Of a stretch of DNA of 64,000 nucleotides, positions 12,022 through 34,160 are shown piece after piece (position 1 is the stretch's first letter; each line of letters opens with the position of its first letter). The DNA is taken from positions 18,228,701 through 18,292,700 of the forward strand of contig OZ024890.1 of assembly GCA_964017195.1 (NCBI GenBank), written 5' to 3'. The notes under the pieces are model-generated. The model worked only from the letters and a program-made list of their open reading frames with translations, ran no database searches and was not told the origin of the DNA. Both the position numbers and the translations under genes were made by a program. The stretch is from Siderastrea radians (lineage: Eukaryota; Cnidaria; Anthozoa; Scleractinia; Rhizangiidae).

Positions 12022-15001
12022 TTTACCATATTTTATGGAACAAGAAGCACCCCACTATTTTGACTCCAAGTTCATTGCCAAGCACAATAAAATAATTAAT
12101 TATGTAGCTTGCCCAACAGGATAAGTAAACTTGGCACTCCTCTATAACTACATCAAACTGCACCGCTTTACGTCTCACCGACGTTTTCAAGTTCTGTGCC
12201 TGTATCTTGCCGCAACCATTGAAAAACTTATTATGGATTGCTCTCCCTGCAAAAATTCACTTGATATCTCCCTTTTGGTGTCCCAGGAGCATTTTGTGAG
12301 CGAAGGTATTTAATCATAATTTTAGCAAAGTTTTCACGAAACACAAGCAAAATCCCTGTGACACAACCCCTTTAAGGACTTGTACAAAGTTTTTTTGGGG
12401 GGTGGGGGGGGGGAACCTGAACAAAAAGCGCAAATTTCCAAACTGGGGGACGTTAATCCATGTAATATGTTATTTATGGCATAAGAGTGATTTATCATTT
12501 ATGGCATAAGAATGAAAATATTTTTCACTCTACACTATTGCATAAATAATTTTTATAACCCCTAAAGTTAACGTCACAAAACTAAGAAACAGTTTGAGTT
12601 GTCACAGTACCTTTAGTTACCATTGACTGGCGTCTTATACCTGGAAAACAAAGAAAATAGTGATGGGAAACAAGCTTGGATGGTAATGACCACTATAAAA
12701 TAATGATGAGTCTACAAAAGCAATAAGTCAAAATTACTGGTCCTATCCAGGAAAATAATTTTGGGATTTTCCAATCTAATGAAAACCAGAACGCATTCCT
12801 GTTTCCAAATTTTTATGTTTTTGTGTACTGGACTGCATAAAGACAACAGCTCTCTACTTGAGTGATTTGCAAACGCCTAATATCAGTACTTTCTTTTCTT
12901 ACACTTACAGTCTTACCATAGACCAATGGACATAGCCAGTTTAAATACGAAAAAATGCAGTCTCCAGTAACACCAAAATAACAGAAGCAACCAAGACAGA
13001 TAAACTTTGAGTGAAACCTGAACACAAAATTTACAAAGATATATACAGTGTTGTAACTTCTCTTGACCAAGGTTTGGACTGTTAAAAAAAACAGTTGAGT
13101 AACATTTTTTTCCAAATCGCCTTTGTCATATCAGTAATACCTCCAATTAGGAAGACTGATGTAATAATCTTTAATCCAGTGTGAGTGATTGTCACTCAGA
13201 TTTATGGTGCTTCCTCCAGGGGAATCTGTAAAATATTCAAATCATCAACATGGATAACCTCACCTTTAATAAACACAGCAAACAAAAGAAAACAAAACAA
13301 AAAACAAACAAAAACAAAGAGTAGAATCTGGTCTCTAGTCTGTTCCATTCCAACCCTTACAAAAAGATGTGGGCTCTGAAGATCAAAACTCTACCGACAG
13401 TTGCATTTTGTGCTGCCACCATTTTTGTCTCAGCAATTGTTGCAGGAAACAAAGTTTAGCTCCGTGACTTTAAAAGGTCACATTCATGGTTTGTGATTGG
13501 TAGATTTAGCTTCATTTTGTCCGTTTATTGTGGCCACAACAACAGTGGGTGTTGAACCTCAGAGATCATGTGCCATTGAACAAAGGGAACAGGGGGATTG
13601 CTGGTTACATAATCATTTACATCATTTGCTAAGTGTAGAGCTGACTCCAAAGCTGGATTAATATTTTTCTTGTTTTGCCCATTTTCCTTAGATTTGCACC
13701 AAGCCTTTGACGACATAATTTCCCCACGAAGTTCTAAGTGACCAGCAATAAGAAAAAAGGTAGAAGCTTTCTACTGAGCATGTAAATTGCTTAGCTACAG
13801 ACCAAAACATATGCTTCCATATGGCAAAATAGTCGGTGATAATTTTCTAATTTGCTCAGATATTGCTAAACTAATCATCTCAGGTGACAAAAAAACTTCA
13901 AACATTTATTTTCCCTTGATGTAAAAAAGCTTACGTATTTACATACATCTAGTTAACTTTTCCGGTATTAACAGATCTTATTTGAAGATAACGAGAAAAC
14001 AAATGAGATAGATATGTATTACTCTTTACTAGATAAAGCAGAAAAAAATAAAACTGAAGACAAATTTTTGTTAATAAACGTAAGTGTCTACCCTGCTATT
14101 AACCATTCAAATAACCTTACATCATTATTTCGTTAAACAAACATCAAGACAGTGTTATTTAAATTTACCGCACAACTGCTGAAAATCTGAAAGTCTAAAG
14201 CAATCTTATCTCTTCTAAACAAACAGGCACGCAGAACAGTACGAAGGGCTAAAGCATTACTTAAACACCAAATTGTCATTAAAAATCACACTTCTTCATT
14301 TCACAATTAACATGAAATTCAAGGATGTGTTTTTCTGACATCACACCAAAATGAATACAAATACAATTTCAAAAGAGTGCAGCTCTTTTCACTCCAAAAT
14401 GTATGTCCTCAACTATTGTCTCACAATAAGGAAATGCTCACTATGCCGGTACCTTGACCGGTGGGTTGGCTGACAATCTGATGGTCATATGTTAACAGTG
14501 AAACAACTGTCAACTGACCCATTCAACTGTTTTATGGGTCAGTGAAAGAGGTTAACGCAAAAGACCAATAATAATTATTCTAACAATATGTCATACGTTC
14601 TCACCTGTAAGTACTATACAACAAATGATTAAAGAAGGGAACTAAGCCTATGATACAATATTGCACTGCTACGTGTCATACCATTTTCACTCAACAAAGT
14701 TTGTTGCAATAATTTTTAACATCTTTTTGACAATTTTCTGTTATTCCATTCTAACTGGCCTATCACAAAACTAGAAGAGTGGGAAGAGGATCTGTCAGTT
14801 ACGAGCCCATGAAAATTGTGAAAATATGGCAACTCCACCACCTGCAGTTCTTAACCTTGAGAACTGGATGGCCAACTGAAACAAAAACTTCCAAATTTTA
14901 AGTTTGCAAAAACAAGTCACAATACTTGTCAAAAATAACTTCAAAAAAACTTTGCTGAGTGACAGCGGCATGGCACACAGCACTACAACAAAAAATTACT
15001 C
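12022..15001. other. Intergenic, no gene recognised
   Basis: AT-rich sequence between the fold-back element and the PRPF4B 3' end. ORFs here are short (100 codons or fewer), without domains or exon context. The highest-numbered part may be PRPF4B 3' UTR. Confidence 0.5.
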
Positions 15002-15018
15002 TTTATTAATAATTTATT
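15002..15018 (-). promoter_or_regulatory. Candidate poly(A) signals of PRPF4B
   Basis: Two minus-strand AATAAA hexamers (15002-15007 and 15013-15018) lie about 230 bases beyond the PRPF4B stop codon. They are plausible cleavage signals, but AATAAA is common in AT-rich DNA and no transcript evidence is available. Confidence 0.3.
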
Positions 15019-15245
15019 GTTAATCAACAATAACCAAAAATCAACCTAATTGTACAGGGGATTAGCAGTAATCCATGATTACACTAACTCCATCACACTC
15101 TATTACGGAACTCCTTAGGTGGAGTCGTGCAAGTATCCAAGTCCCACGAATGTAGTAGTAGATAATTTCTTAGGAAATGAATAGTGGATTCAAAAAATGC
15201 AAAAGAGTTTCAAGTCTTATGATGTTATGAACAGCGTTCGACGGC

Positions 15246-25861
<10,616 letters not shown>

Positions 25862-26096
25862 ATTGGTTTCTCAGGGTTTGCCGCTGTTTGCCATGCGTTT
25901 GTAAAGTGGCCTCGACATGGTGATGCCAATTAATTAACTCAGTGGGAGGTGGACCGTGGAAGACGTCTCATCCACATTGACGCGCCCAGATACCAAAAAC
26001 CGTAGCAAGATATTTTCCCACTGCACAAGCATTTTCGCATGCCCCTGACCAGACTAATGCCTTTTGATTTGAAAACGAATTGATATCTTACATGTA

Positions 26097-26242
26097 AGAG
26101 AAAAACAGAGACATGAACGAGAAAGCGATAGAAAAGACAAATTACCAGACTCTAAGTATGTTTCTGATGGTCATAAGAGGGATGAGAAACAAAAGGGAAG
26201 GCAACATAGTCCAGTGAGAGATAAAGAACGAAAAGAGGACAG
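26097..26242 (+). pseudogene. Inverted partial copy of PRPF4B exon 2
   Basis: About 146 bp on the plus strand match, almost base for base, the coding strand of the PRPF4B Arg-Ser exon at 25206-25351 (encoding for example SDGHKRDEKQ and QHSPVRDKER). It lies about 240 bp upstream of the PRPF4B start codon in the opposite orientation. It is too short to encode anything useful. It abuts the tail of a SINE on its right. Confidence 0.9.
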
Positions 26243-26243
26243 A

Positions 26244-26607
26244 ATGTCGCGAGCTAGGGTTATGGGCTCCTGGCGTGGGACAAAGAAAAAATCTAAGTTC
26301 CTGACGGGAATCGAACCATGACCTTCCCTACACCGGTCGGACGCTCTAACCACTGAGCTGCTGAGAGTCTAGCCTGCGTAGCAAGCCTTTCCGTAGGTTT
26401 TTCCGCCCGTTCGAGGCACTTTTCACTTTTTGGTGGCGCGAAAATTCGAGCGAGCGCAACACTGATGGAAGGAGCGGGAAGGGGGAGGGGAAAAATGCTT
26501 CAAACCTGGGAAAAGCCCTAGGGAAACGCTTGCTACGTCGGCTACTGAGAGCCTCGTGGTGAGCTAGATCATATTTAAAACTAGGCTCGTAGTGACACGC
26601 GTCCTGC
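26244..26607 (-). mobile_element. tRNA-derived SINE interrupted by a small DNA element
   Basis: On the minus strand it has a leader (about 26545-26607), a tRNA-like body with box A (AGCTCAGTGGTTAGAGCG) and box B (GGTTCGATTCCCG), and a tail ending in the GTCCCACG region. It matches the copy at 34952-35136. The segment 26370-26544 is a later insertion between leader and body. Confidence 0.8.
26370..26544. mobile_element. MITE with tagcctgcgtagcaagc-type inverted ends inserted in the SINE
   Basis: Ends are tagcctgcgtagcaagcctt and its near-complement aacgcttgctacgtcggcta. It is flanked by ctgagagtc (26361-26369) and ctgagagcc (26545-26553), a 9-bp target duplication with one mismatch. No coding capacity. 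Confidence 0.8.
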
Positions 26608-28546
26608 ACTCTCTCCTCCGCAGAGGTCTCCCGACAGTGGCACCTTGGCTGCACGCTTGGGAAAAAAACGCGCGGAGGCTGGGAAGAGGGAAAAAGTAAA
26701 AAGCGTGGGGAACTTCCCTGCGCCCCTCGTTTTCTATCCGCAGCGCTCCCGCTCCCATTTTTTCTTTCCCGGATGTTTACTATTCGGTGCTTCTGGGGAG
26801 GAGAGAGCCGTGTAGAATGATAAATAAAGAAAGATGGTAAATTTTAAGCTCAGATGAGAAATAAGTAAAGGTTGAATATTCAGAATGTTGCGAGCAAGAA
26901 TAGATACCATGTTATGCGTCTTTGCCTATAGTTCGCTTGGAAAACGACCAGATCGTCCGTTAGCCCTTTCAAAAGTCTCCATTTACAACTGGCACACACC
27001 ACAACGTTTTCAATACAATGCGTTTCACCCATCCTACACTGAAAACGATGCGTTTTCAAAAGTTTCGTCTTTCCGAAACCAATCTTAAAAGTGTCGGTTT
27101 TCGATCGTTTTAGCGTGAACAATTTTAGTGTTTGCCGTACTCATTATGATTACACTTTGCCATGAACTAAAGATATAACGTGAAAAATTATTTATTTATT
27201 TACTTATTTATTTATTTAATTATTTGTTTATTTATTTGTTGTCTTGTTTGATATATAGTCTGTTTAGACTGAAGCAGGCCAATAATGTGGACAATAGGCA
27301 AAAATGCCTAAAAAATTTGCGTTTCTTGTATTCTTTCATGCTTTTCTCACATTTGTAAGTTGAAGGACCCGAGTTGGCGGACAAAGTGTACCACATCAGT
27401 TTTTCCAGCTGCCTGTGTTTTTACCATACAGGTATGGTAACGTATGCTGTTGTTGTTGTTGTTGTTGTTGTACAGTAATTAAGGTTGTAATTCAGCCTTC
27501 AGCGGAATATATCTCTACAAACTGAGAGCATAGAAAATGACCTCAGGTGGAAGCTTGACTGAAGAGACTTCAAAAGAAGCACTTTCCTAAACTCCAGTCT
27601 CTTAGCTTGTAAAAAATATCACTGTGCGCGTTTGCTTCGCTCCTCGCTCAGCTAAGTGTAAGAGAAACAGAGCGACTTCTCTTCTACCTTAAAAACCCCT
27701 GTATTCACATAATAACATCACATTTTATTTGAAGGAAAAACTTGAAGAGAGGTCAATACGTTTATGAATAGGATAAATGGGAATGGAATGCAATGATCCA
27801 CGAGGCAGCCCATTCAGTTCACAAGAGTCCAAGGGCAGAACTGCTGGGAGGCGAGAACTCTCACCACTGCATTCAAACCTGTTTTTTAGACCAGGGAAGG
27901 GTGGGGGAGGGAACGGAGAATTAACCAACACCAGCCGCGAACGCGGAACAAAAAGGAAAATGAAAAGGTACCTCCTTCCTTCTTCCTATCGCGCTCAGCG
28001 CTCGCGTCTCTCGTCTCGCGTCTAGCGCTTCGCGCTTCGCGCTTACAAATAATTTTCGGCGCCTGCCACGCACACTGTAACACAATGGTAACTTGAATGG
28101 ATATTCGTCCTTGCGGACCGTTTATTCATAAATTAAGTTTCTTTAACACAGCAGGCTTACTTGGCATCAAACTGAACAAACTAACGTCGTCAACTACGAG
28201 ACCTCAGGCAGGGGCGAATCCAGAACTTTCTGTCCAGTCAGCAGCCGGCAACCGCAAAAATTCCGGTCACTTGAACGGGGTGATCAGATTGGTGAGGTTG
28301 GTCTAACATGGTGTCTAATTCAACTCAGTGTCTTTAAAAAAAGGATGATTGCGACACGACAGTCACAGGGAAGGCAATAGCATCGTCCGATCGATATTCA
28401 GTGAAAAATGTGACGCAGAAATTAATAAGAAGGAGATCAAATACCGCATTAAAGCCTACTTTTGGTGCGCTGTACATGAAATACAGAGGAATGTGTGCGT
28501 TCAAGGAGTTTGCTTTTAGATCTGTACGTTCACACTGATCGGTCGT
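26608..28546. other. Intergenic repeat-rich stretch
   Basis: Contains a cgttttcgaaaa-rich piece (26925-27125) related to 43784-44402, a (TTTA)n tract near 27190, a (TTG)n tract near 27447 and GC-rich sequence with repeated gcgcttcgc near 28020. No gene supported. Confidence 0.5.
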
Positions 28547-28630
28547 GTTACGCGGTCTAGTTAACACAATGATGGAAATGGGTAAAGAGCGTTTTTCCAT
28601 AAGAACATGACTAAACATTTGTTCGGGCAA
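28334..28630 (-). other. Unassigned 98-codon ORF at the LINE target
   Basis: Minus-strand ORF starting MPEQMFSHVLMEK. Its first about 28 codons lie in the 213-bp repeat and recur at the start of a chimeric frame at 33344-33640. No domain, splice context or family is recognised. It may be chance or the remains of an older repeat. Confidence 0.15.
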
Positions 28631-28759
28631 AACTGGAGTGGCTGTGTTAACGGGGTAACCGTAAAGCGGAGTTCTACTATACTACGATTAATTATTATCT
28701 GAACCTTCCCTTCTCCCTTCTCTTTCTACTCTCGTATGTCACATATAAGACTGAAACTT
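28547..28759. repeat. Left 213-bp direct repeat flanking the LINE
   Basis: Identical in length and register to 33557-33769 (constant offset 5010), with three substitutions seen. It abuts the A-rich 3' end of the LINE, so it behaves as a target-site duplication. Confidence 0.92.
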
Positions 28760-29075
28760 TTTTTATTTTATTTTTTTTTATTAATTACTTGCAAGCACAA
28801 AAAAGAAAACAACGCATACAGTACAAACACTAAAGCACGTAACTAAACAATACAGCAGAGTAAAAAGTAAGTGATCCTAATTACAATGGTTTAGGTGCAT
28901 TACCAAAATTACAAAGAGTTAGTCGGTCGAGGGGAGGGGAAGTAACATTTTGAAAGTTATTTGGGTTTGCCATAGTTACATACATATACAAGATATACTT
29001 AAACAATATTTTCTATATATGAGTACAAGGGTGTTTACAGGTTTCCTTTAGTCAGGGGGACAGGAGATAAACTCT

Positions 29076-30447
29076 TTATAAACATTCTGCAAAAGGAATC
29101 CATTTTTTTGTGTCACCCGCTTTTGTCTCTAACACATATCTTGATTTAATAAGACGTAGAAAAGATGTGAAATTTGGTGAGGTTTCCTCTAATCTGGCTT
29201 GCCATATATGATACCGCGCTAGCAACAAGATATAGTTTAATTGAAGTGAATATTTAGAATGAGGATTCCGCCTCAGGCCCAAAGCTGTAGTATTCAATAG
29301 AGTGAATTCGCCTGTTATCGAGAGGTTGTCCTGAAGCCAGTCAGTCACTCTTTTCCAAAAGGAGGATGTAACGTGACATGACCAAAAAAGGTGGATTAAT
29401 GACTCTGAGGCACTGTGACAAAAAGTGCAATTTTCGTTTTCCTTTCTTCCTATTTTAAAAAGGAACTTGTTAGTTGGTATGCATCTATGCAAAAGTTTAA
29501 ACTGGAACTCGATCAGTTTGGTGCTTTTAGTACAACTTGGAGCCATGAGGTACGCTTGTTCCCAGTTGAAAGTAGTTTTTTCATCTAAAACATTGTAATC
29601 CTGAAACCATTTGTTTTGGCTGTTGCTCGGGGTTAGACCTTTTGTACTGATTAGCTTTTTGTAAATTATCGGGCCTGGTCTTTGACTTTTTATAATCTTA
29701 TCGCAGAGTGTTTCAGAGTTGCCTCCTCTAATCTCAACAGCTCCGGTAGCGGTTTTTCGAAGAGACTTTACAGCTGATAATAAGCCATAGAAACTAAGAG
29801 GACGTAATTTTATGTCATACTTTGACGCAAGAGCATTAAGGGACAGAAATCCTTTGTTTTCCGTCCTTTGTTATACCTTTTTCAAGCCAATCCTTAAAAA
29901 AAATTGGCTTGTTATCAACCCTTATTAAAGAGTTGAACCATAAACGCTGTTCGCGAAAATTGATTTCAGAAGTTACTTGGCGCTCAAAATTGGTTTCGGC
30001 CCAGTATTCTAATATTTCCTTAAGGAAGGGATCCGTGACCTTTATCATTTTCTTTGTGTCATTAACGTTAAGGTTATCCCGGAAGAGATTTCACAGCCAT
30101 AGTTCTTGAGTTCCATATCGAAGAGGAGTTTCCATTTTCCTTTGTTGGTCGTGTCCAAGTACTTTTTTACCCAAGTTGTTTTGAGAGATTTGTTAAAAGA
30201 GCAGAGATCAATCATTTTCAGACCTCCATTTCTGGGATCGTTAATCATAACTTTTCTCTTTATTTTGTCACCTTTGCCATTCCATAGGAAATGGTAGAAC
30301 ATGTCGTTTATTTCTTTTATAGCATGGTGGTTAGAATGCAGCAGCGCTAATAAATAAACTGTGATGCGGCCAGTGTCTTAACTACGGTGATTTTTCCTAG
30401 CAGCGAAAGCCTACGGTATTGACAGCAACTTAATAGCTTTCTAATTT
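29076..30447 (-). pseudogene. LINE ORF2, frameshifted C-terminal part
   Basis: Consecutive minus-strand frames carry the rest of ORF2: MFYHFLWNGKGDKIKRK near 30300, the segment around EILEYWAE near 30000, and the last piece from about 29850 to 29076. The last piece has a CCHC knuckle (CTFCHSASESLIHLFWSC) typical of L1/Tx1 C-termini. The frame changes near 30450, 30345, 30080 and 29850, so each joint needs an indel. This is a decayed copy, not a set of separate genes. Confidence 0.85.
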
Positions 30448-32817
30448 TTACAGTTTTTTATAATTTAATATCATCGCCAGGTCTGACTCAGTTGACAGCC
30501 ATAGACCATGTGCTTTTACCTTGCATTTTGGCCATGTTAAGTCCTTTCCTGGTAAATAGATTTTTTCTTGCCCAGTCTTAGAGCCGATCCAAAGAGCTTC
30601 CGTTTTACTATCATTGAGCCTGAGGCCGGAAATCTTGCTGAAATCTTCTAAAGTTTGTAGGGCTGCGACAAGGGACTCCCTTGACCCGTCTAGGATAAGA
30701 GTAGTATCATCCGCGTGTTGGCTTATCTTAACTTCGTTTTTATCTACATAGATACCTTTTATTCTCCTGTTACTCCGGATTGTCTTGGCCAACATCTCCG
30801 CTGCCAGAATAAATAAATATGGCGAAAGGGGACAGCCCTGCCTAACACCTCTTTGAGGCTGGAAGAAGTTACTTGACCAGCCATTGTTAAGAATACAGCT
30901 TTCAATTTTGCAGTATAAGGGCTTGATCCACTTTATAATTGACGGACCAAAGCCGAAGAAACGCAAAGTATCAAGGATGAAAGGCCATTCAAGTGAATCG
31001 AAGGCTTTTTCAAAATCTATAAAAAGCAGGAGACCTGGGACATTATGTTGTGCAGCGTATTGGATGATGCCATCAATAAGTCGTATGTTTTCACCAATGA
31101 ACCTTCCTTTTATAAAGCCTGTCTGATCATTATTTATAAGTTTTGGAATTACGGACTTTAGACGGTTTGCAATGGCCTTTGCTGCGATTTTGCAATCCGT
31201 GTTGAGCAGAGTTATAGGACGCCAATTTTTAATAAAAAAAGGTTCTGTGTCTTTTTTTGGAATAAGTTTAATGATTCCGCGCCTTTGAGAAATGGATAGG
31301 CAGCTGGACTCGAAGGCAAAGTTGAGGGCGGAGAGTAAATAAGTAGAAATGTCATTCCAGAATAATTTATAAAATTCAGCTGGAAGACCGTCGGTGCCAG
31401 GTGTTTTTTCTAAATCCATACATTTTAAGGCTTCCGCGCATTCTTTTTCGGTTAAGATAGCGTCGCAAGCCTGTTGATCCATAAAGCTTAAGGAAGTTTC
31501 GTTTTCTTGCTGGAAAAAATTGGATTGAGAGGGTTTTTCTATTTTCGAGGCATAGAGATTTTTGTAAAAGGATTCACATTCTGATAAAATTTCTTTGTCT
31601 GAAGTGACAAGAGTATTATCGTCCAGTTTTAATTGGCTTATCGTTCCTTGTTTAAAGTGTCTCTTTTCCAGGCTGAGGAAGTATTTTGTGTTCTTTTCAC
31701 CTTCGTTATACCACTTTGACTTTGACCGAAGAATGGCTCCTTTGGTTCGATGTTCAATGATTTTTTCAAGTTCCTCTTTTAGGGCCTTCATTCTCTCATT
31801 TGCATTTTGGTTCAAGGGATCAGGGCCGGTTGCACTATCGATCTGTTTCTCTAAATTTGAAATTTCTTTTTCTAATTCGTCCTCTTTTCTTTTTTTCGCT
31901 CTTTTTATAGATGCCGAATAAGCGATTGATTGTTGACGCACTTTTAATTTTATCATCTCCCACAGAAGCCCAGGGTTGACGAGTTCATCATTTTTGTATT
32001 CAGTAGCCGTTTCTTGTATCGTTTCTTTTATTTTCTCCTCAAAGGTTGTATCGGTTAGGAGGGACGTATTTAGTTTCCAGAAACCATTCCCCCTTGGGTT
32101 TGAATGTAAGGATAGGTTAAGTGTTATCATAGAGTGGTCCGTTTTGAATCCTGGAAAGATATCCGCATCGGAGCAGTTGCAAAGTGTAGTTTGGCTTACC
32201 AAGAAGAAGTCAAGTCTACACTGAATTTCTGCCTGTCTCTGTCGCCAGGTAAACCTTTTGGTATCCGGATTAAATATTCTCCAGATATCACATAATTCAA
32301 GATCTTCCATCGCATCTTGTACTACCTTTAGAGCATTTTGGTGTGTTCTGGCTATACCATTCTTTTTATCTTTTTCAATATCTAGCACTAAATTAAAATC
32401 ACCTCCAATTATGACTTCGTCGCATTTAAAATTGGAAAGATGATCAAAAAAAGAGTGAAAGAAATCGGGATCGTCGTCATTAGGAGCGCAGATGTTGGCC
32501 AAGGTCAACATTTTTCCATCTGCTTCGATATCGCATATAATAAATCGACCATCTGGGTCTTGGAGAATTTTAAGAATGTTTAGATTAAAGTTATTGTTGA
32601 AGAGAATACTAACCTCTACTTTGTTACTCGCGCAGCAACTGAACAGCGCTTTGCAACCCCATTCACAAGTCCGTATGTCTGTTATGTTAGCGGAACAATG
32701 AACTTCTTGTAGCATGTCCACTGAAAAATTTTTTGATCTCAGCCAATTAAACACCTCTTTTCTTTTAGCGTTATTTCCTATTCCCCTGACGTTAAGCGAT
32801 GCTATTTTAAGATTCAT
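30448..32817 (-). pseudogene. LINE ORF2, endonuclease and reverse transcriptase part
   Basis: A 789-codon open frame starting MNLKIASLNVRGIG. The N-terminal about 230 residues are an exonuclease-endonuclease-phosphatase fold, with the LNVRGIG, LQEVH, GGDFN and DHSMI motifs expected of an L1/Tx1 endonuclease that nicks the target DNA. The reverse transcriptase follows: FIDFEKAFD near residue 600, RGVRQGCPLSPYLF, and HADD near residue 700 in place of the usual YADD or FADD. The frame stops after LNYKKL because of an indel; homologous protein continues in other frames down to about 29080. Full ORF2 of this group is usually 1200 residues or more, so about one third lies in the broken section. Confidence 0.92.
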
Positions 32818-33025
32818 GGTTTGACATTAACATATGACCATTGAGAGACAAAATCAACTTTGCTGCAGAAAAAAATAAATAAATAACAAAAAAATTGCAG
32901 ATAGAATATAAATAAAAACTTAAGCTACACATAGCGTACGAGCAAAAAAACGTTGGAAGCAAGGAAAAAAAGCTAACATACAGAACAAAGACAATCAACA
33001 AATTAAGGAAGGTTAAACACGCAAT

Positions 33026-33555
33026 TAGTTTAAGAGTGAGCTTTTGGTTTTGCGGCGTTCTTCAGCAGCTCTCTCCGCTCGCAAAATTCTACAATATCCT
33101 TGTTAAAAGTGGCGAAAAAAAAAAGTTTTAGCTCAAGGGTGGTAAAGAGCAAAGACTAAAAGGACAAAGAAAGGGTTTACGAGGAGTTTGCTCCATTAGA
33201 TGTCCTTCAATTTTTTAACGGTACATTCAATGGCATCCAGCTTCTTGAGCTTTTCTAGGATGCACTTTAGAGTTCCACTAAGATCGTCCGTTAGTTCGAG
33301 CGCGGTCAGCACAAGGTCGCTGTCCTCGTTATGTTCGCCATGTTCATCGCGTGGCGGCAAAGACTCGGGATCGCTTGTGCTTTTTACTTTTTTCATTGCT
33401 GGAGAATCCACTTTTCCATCCGTCGAGCTGTCGGAGGATCGGTTCCTTCTTTTTGTTACGTATTTTAGCAAAGATTCCGCCATTGACTTTGAAGAAATAG
33501 CGAATTTTGTGCGAGCGGAGATAAGCACGTTCTTCACGTCGCCATACCTCGACGC
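33026..33555 (-). pseudogene. LINE ORF1 remnant with internal deletion
   Basis: An open frame from the 5' end of the LINE to about 33196 encodes a charged, Ser/Lys-rich protein with a Leu-rich segment (LKCILEKLKKLD). This fits the N-terminal region of a LINE ORF1. It then stops, and a short open stretch ending near 33026 (EFCERRELLKN) looks like the natural C-terminus of ORF1. The middle of ORF1 seems to be missing. Assignment rests on position before ORF2 and composition, not on a recognised domain. Confidence 0.55.
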
Positions 33556-33556
33556 A

Positions 33557-33769
33557 GTTACGCGGTCTAGTTAACACAATGATGGAAATGGGTAAAGAGC
33601 GTTTTTCCATAAGAACATGACTAAACATTTGTTCGGGCAAAACTGAAGTGGCTATGTTAACGGGGTAACCGTAAAGCGGAGTTCTACTATACTACGATTA
33701 ATTATTATCTGAACTTTCCCTTCTCCCTTCTCTTTCTACTCTCGTATGTCACATATAAGACTGAAACTT
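33557..33769. repeat. Right 213-bp direct repeat flanking the LINE
   Basis: Second copy of the flanking repeat; it begins at the 5' end of the LINE. Sequence identity is lost exactly outside the two outer edges. Confidence 0.92.
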
Positions 33770-34160
33770 GCAAATCTGAAAAGCAGTCACGTCGATCGCT
33801 GGCATCACGTGGTAAAGTTTCACAAGTAGCCACACTCGCCCAGGTGACGGGAGGAGCGATTAGAAATTAGCAAACAAATTCGCAAGAAGGTCAATCCCTT
33901 AACGTTTTGGCGCCAAAAGTGTCGGAGCGGAATTCTCGCAGCATCTGCTTTAGAAGCTACATACATAATTTGTAACGCGCAATGATGCGGAGGTGATCTG
34001 AGTGTAAGCGAGAAACGTTATTGTAACAGCGGCTAAAAGTAATGGGAACCGTCTTTCAGCAAGTCATCGTATTGTTAAGTTGGTTCATATACTCAGCAGT
34101 TCTGTCTGAGCTTCTGGATAAGGATTTATATCCAGCTGAAGATTCCGAGAGCAACGTCCG

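Larger units (their letters stand above)
28760..33556 (-). mobile_element. Tx1/L1-type non-LTR retrotransposon (LINE), decayed
   Basis: A 4.8-kb insertion read on the minus strand. The 3' end at 28760 is an A-rich tail (a T-rich run on the plus strand), and the 5' end at 33556 starts inside an open frame. It carries an ORF1 remnant and an ORF2 with apurinic endonuclease and reverse transcriptase, then a frameshifted C-terminal part with a CCHC zinc knuckle. It is flanked on both sides by 213 bp of near-identical sequence. At least four frameshifts and a shortened ORF1 mean it is not autonomous now. Confidence 0.93.

Noticed and set aside
13525..13716. 63-codon minus-strand ORF
   Set aside because: No homology and no exon partners; probably chance sequence beyond the PRPF4B 3' end.
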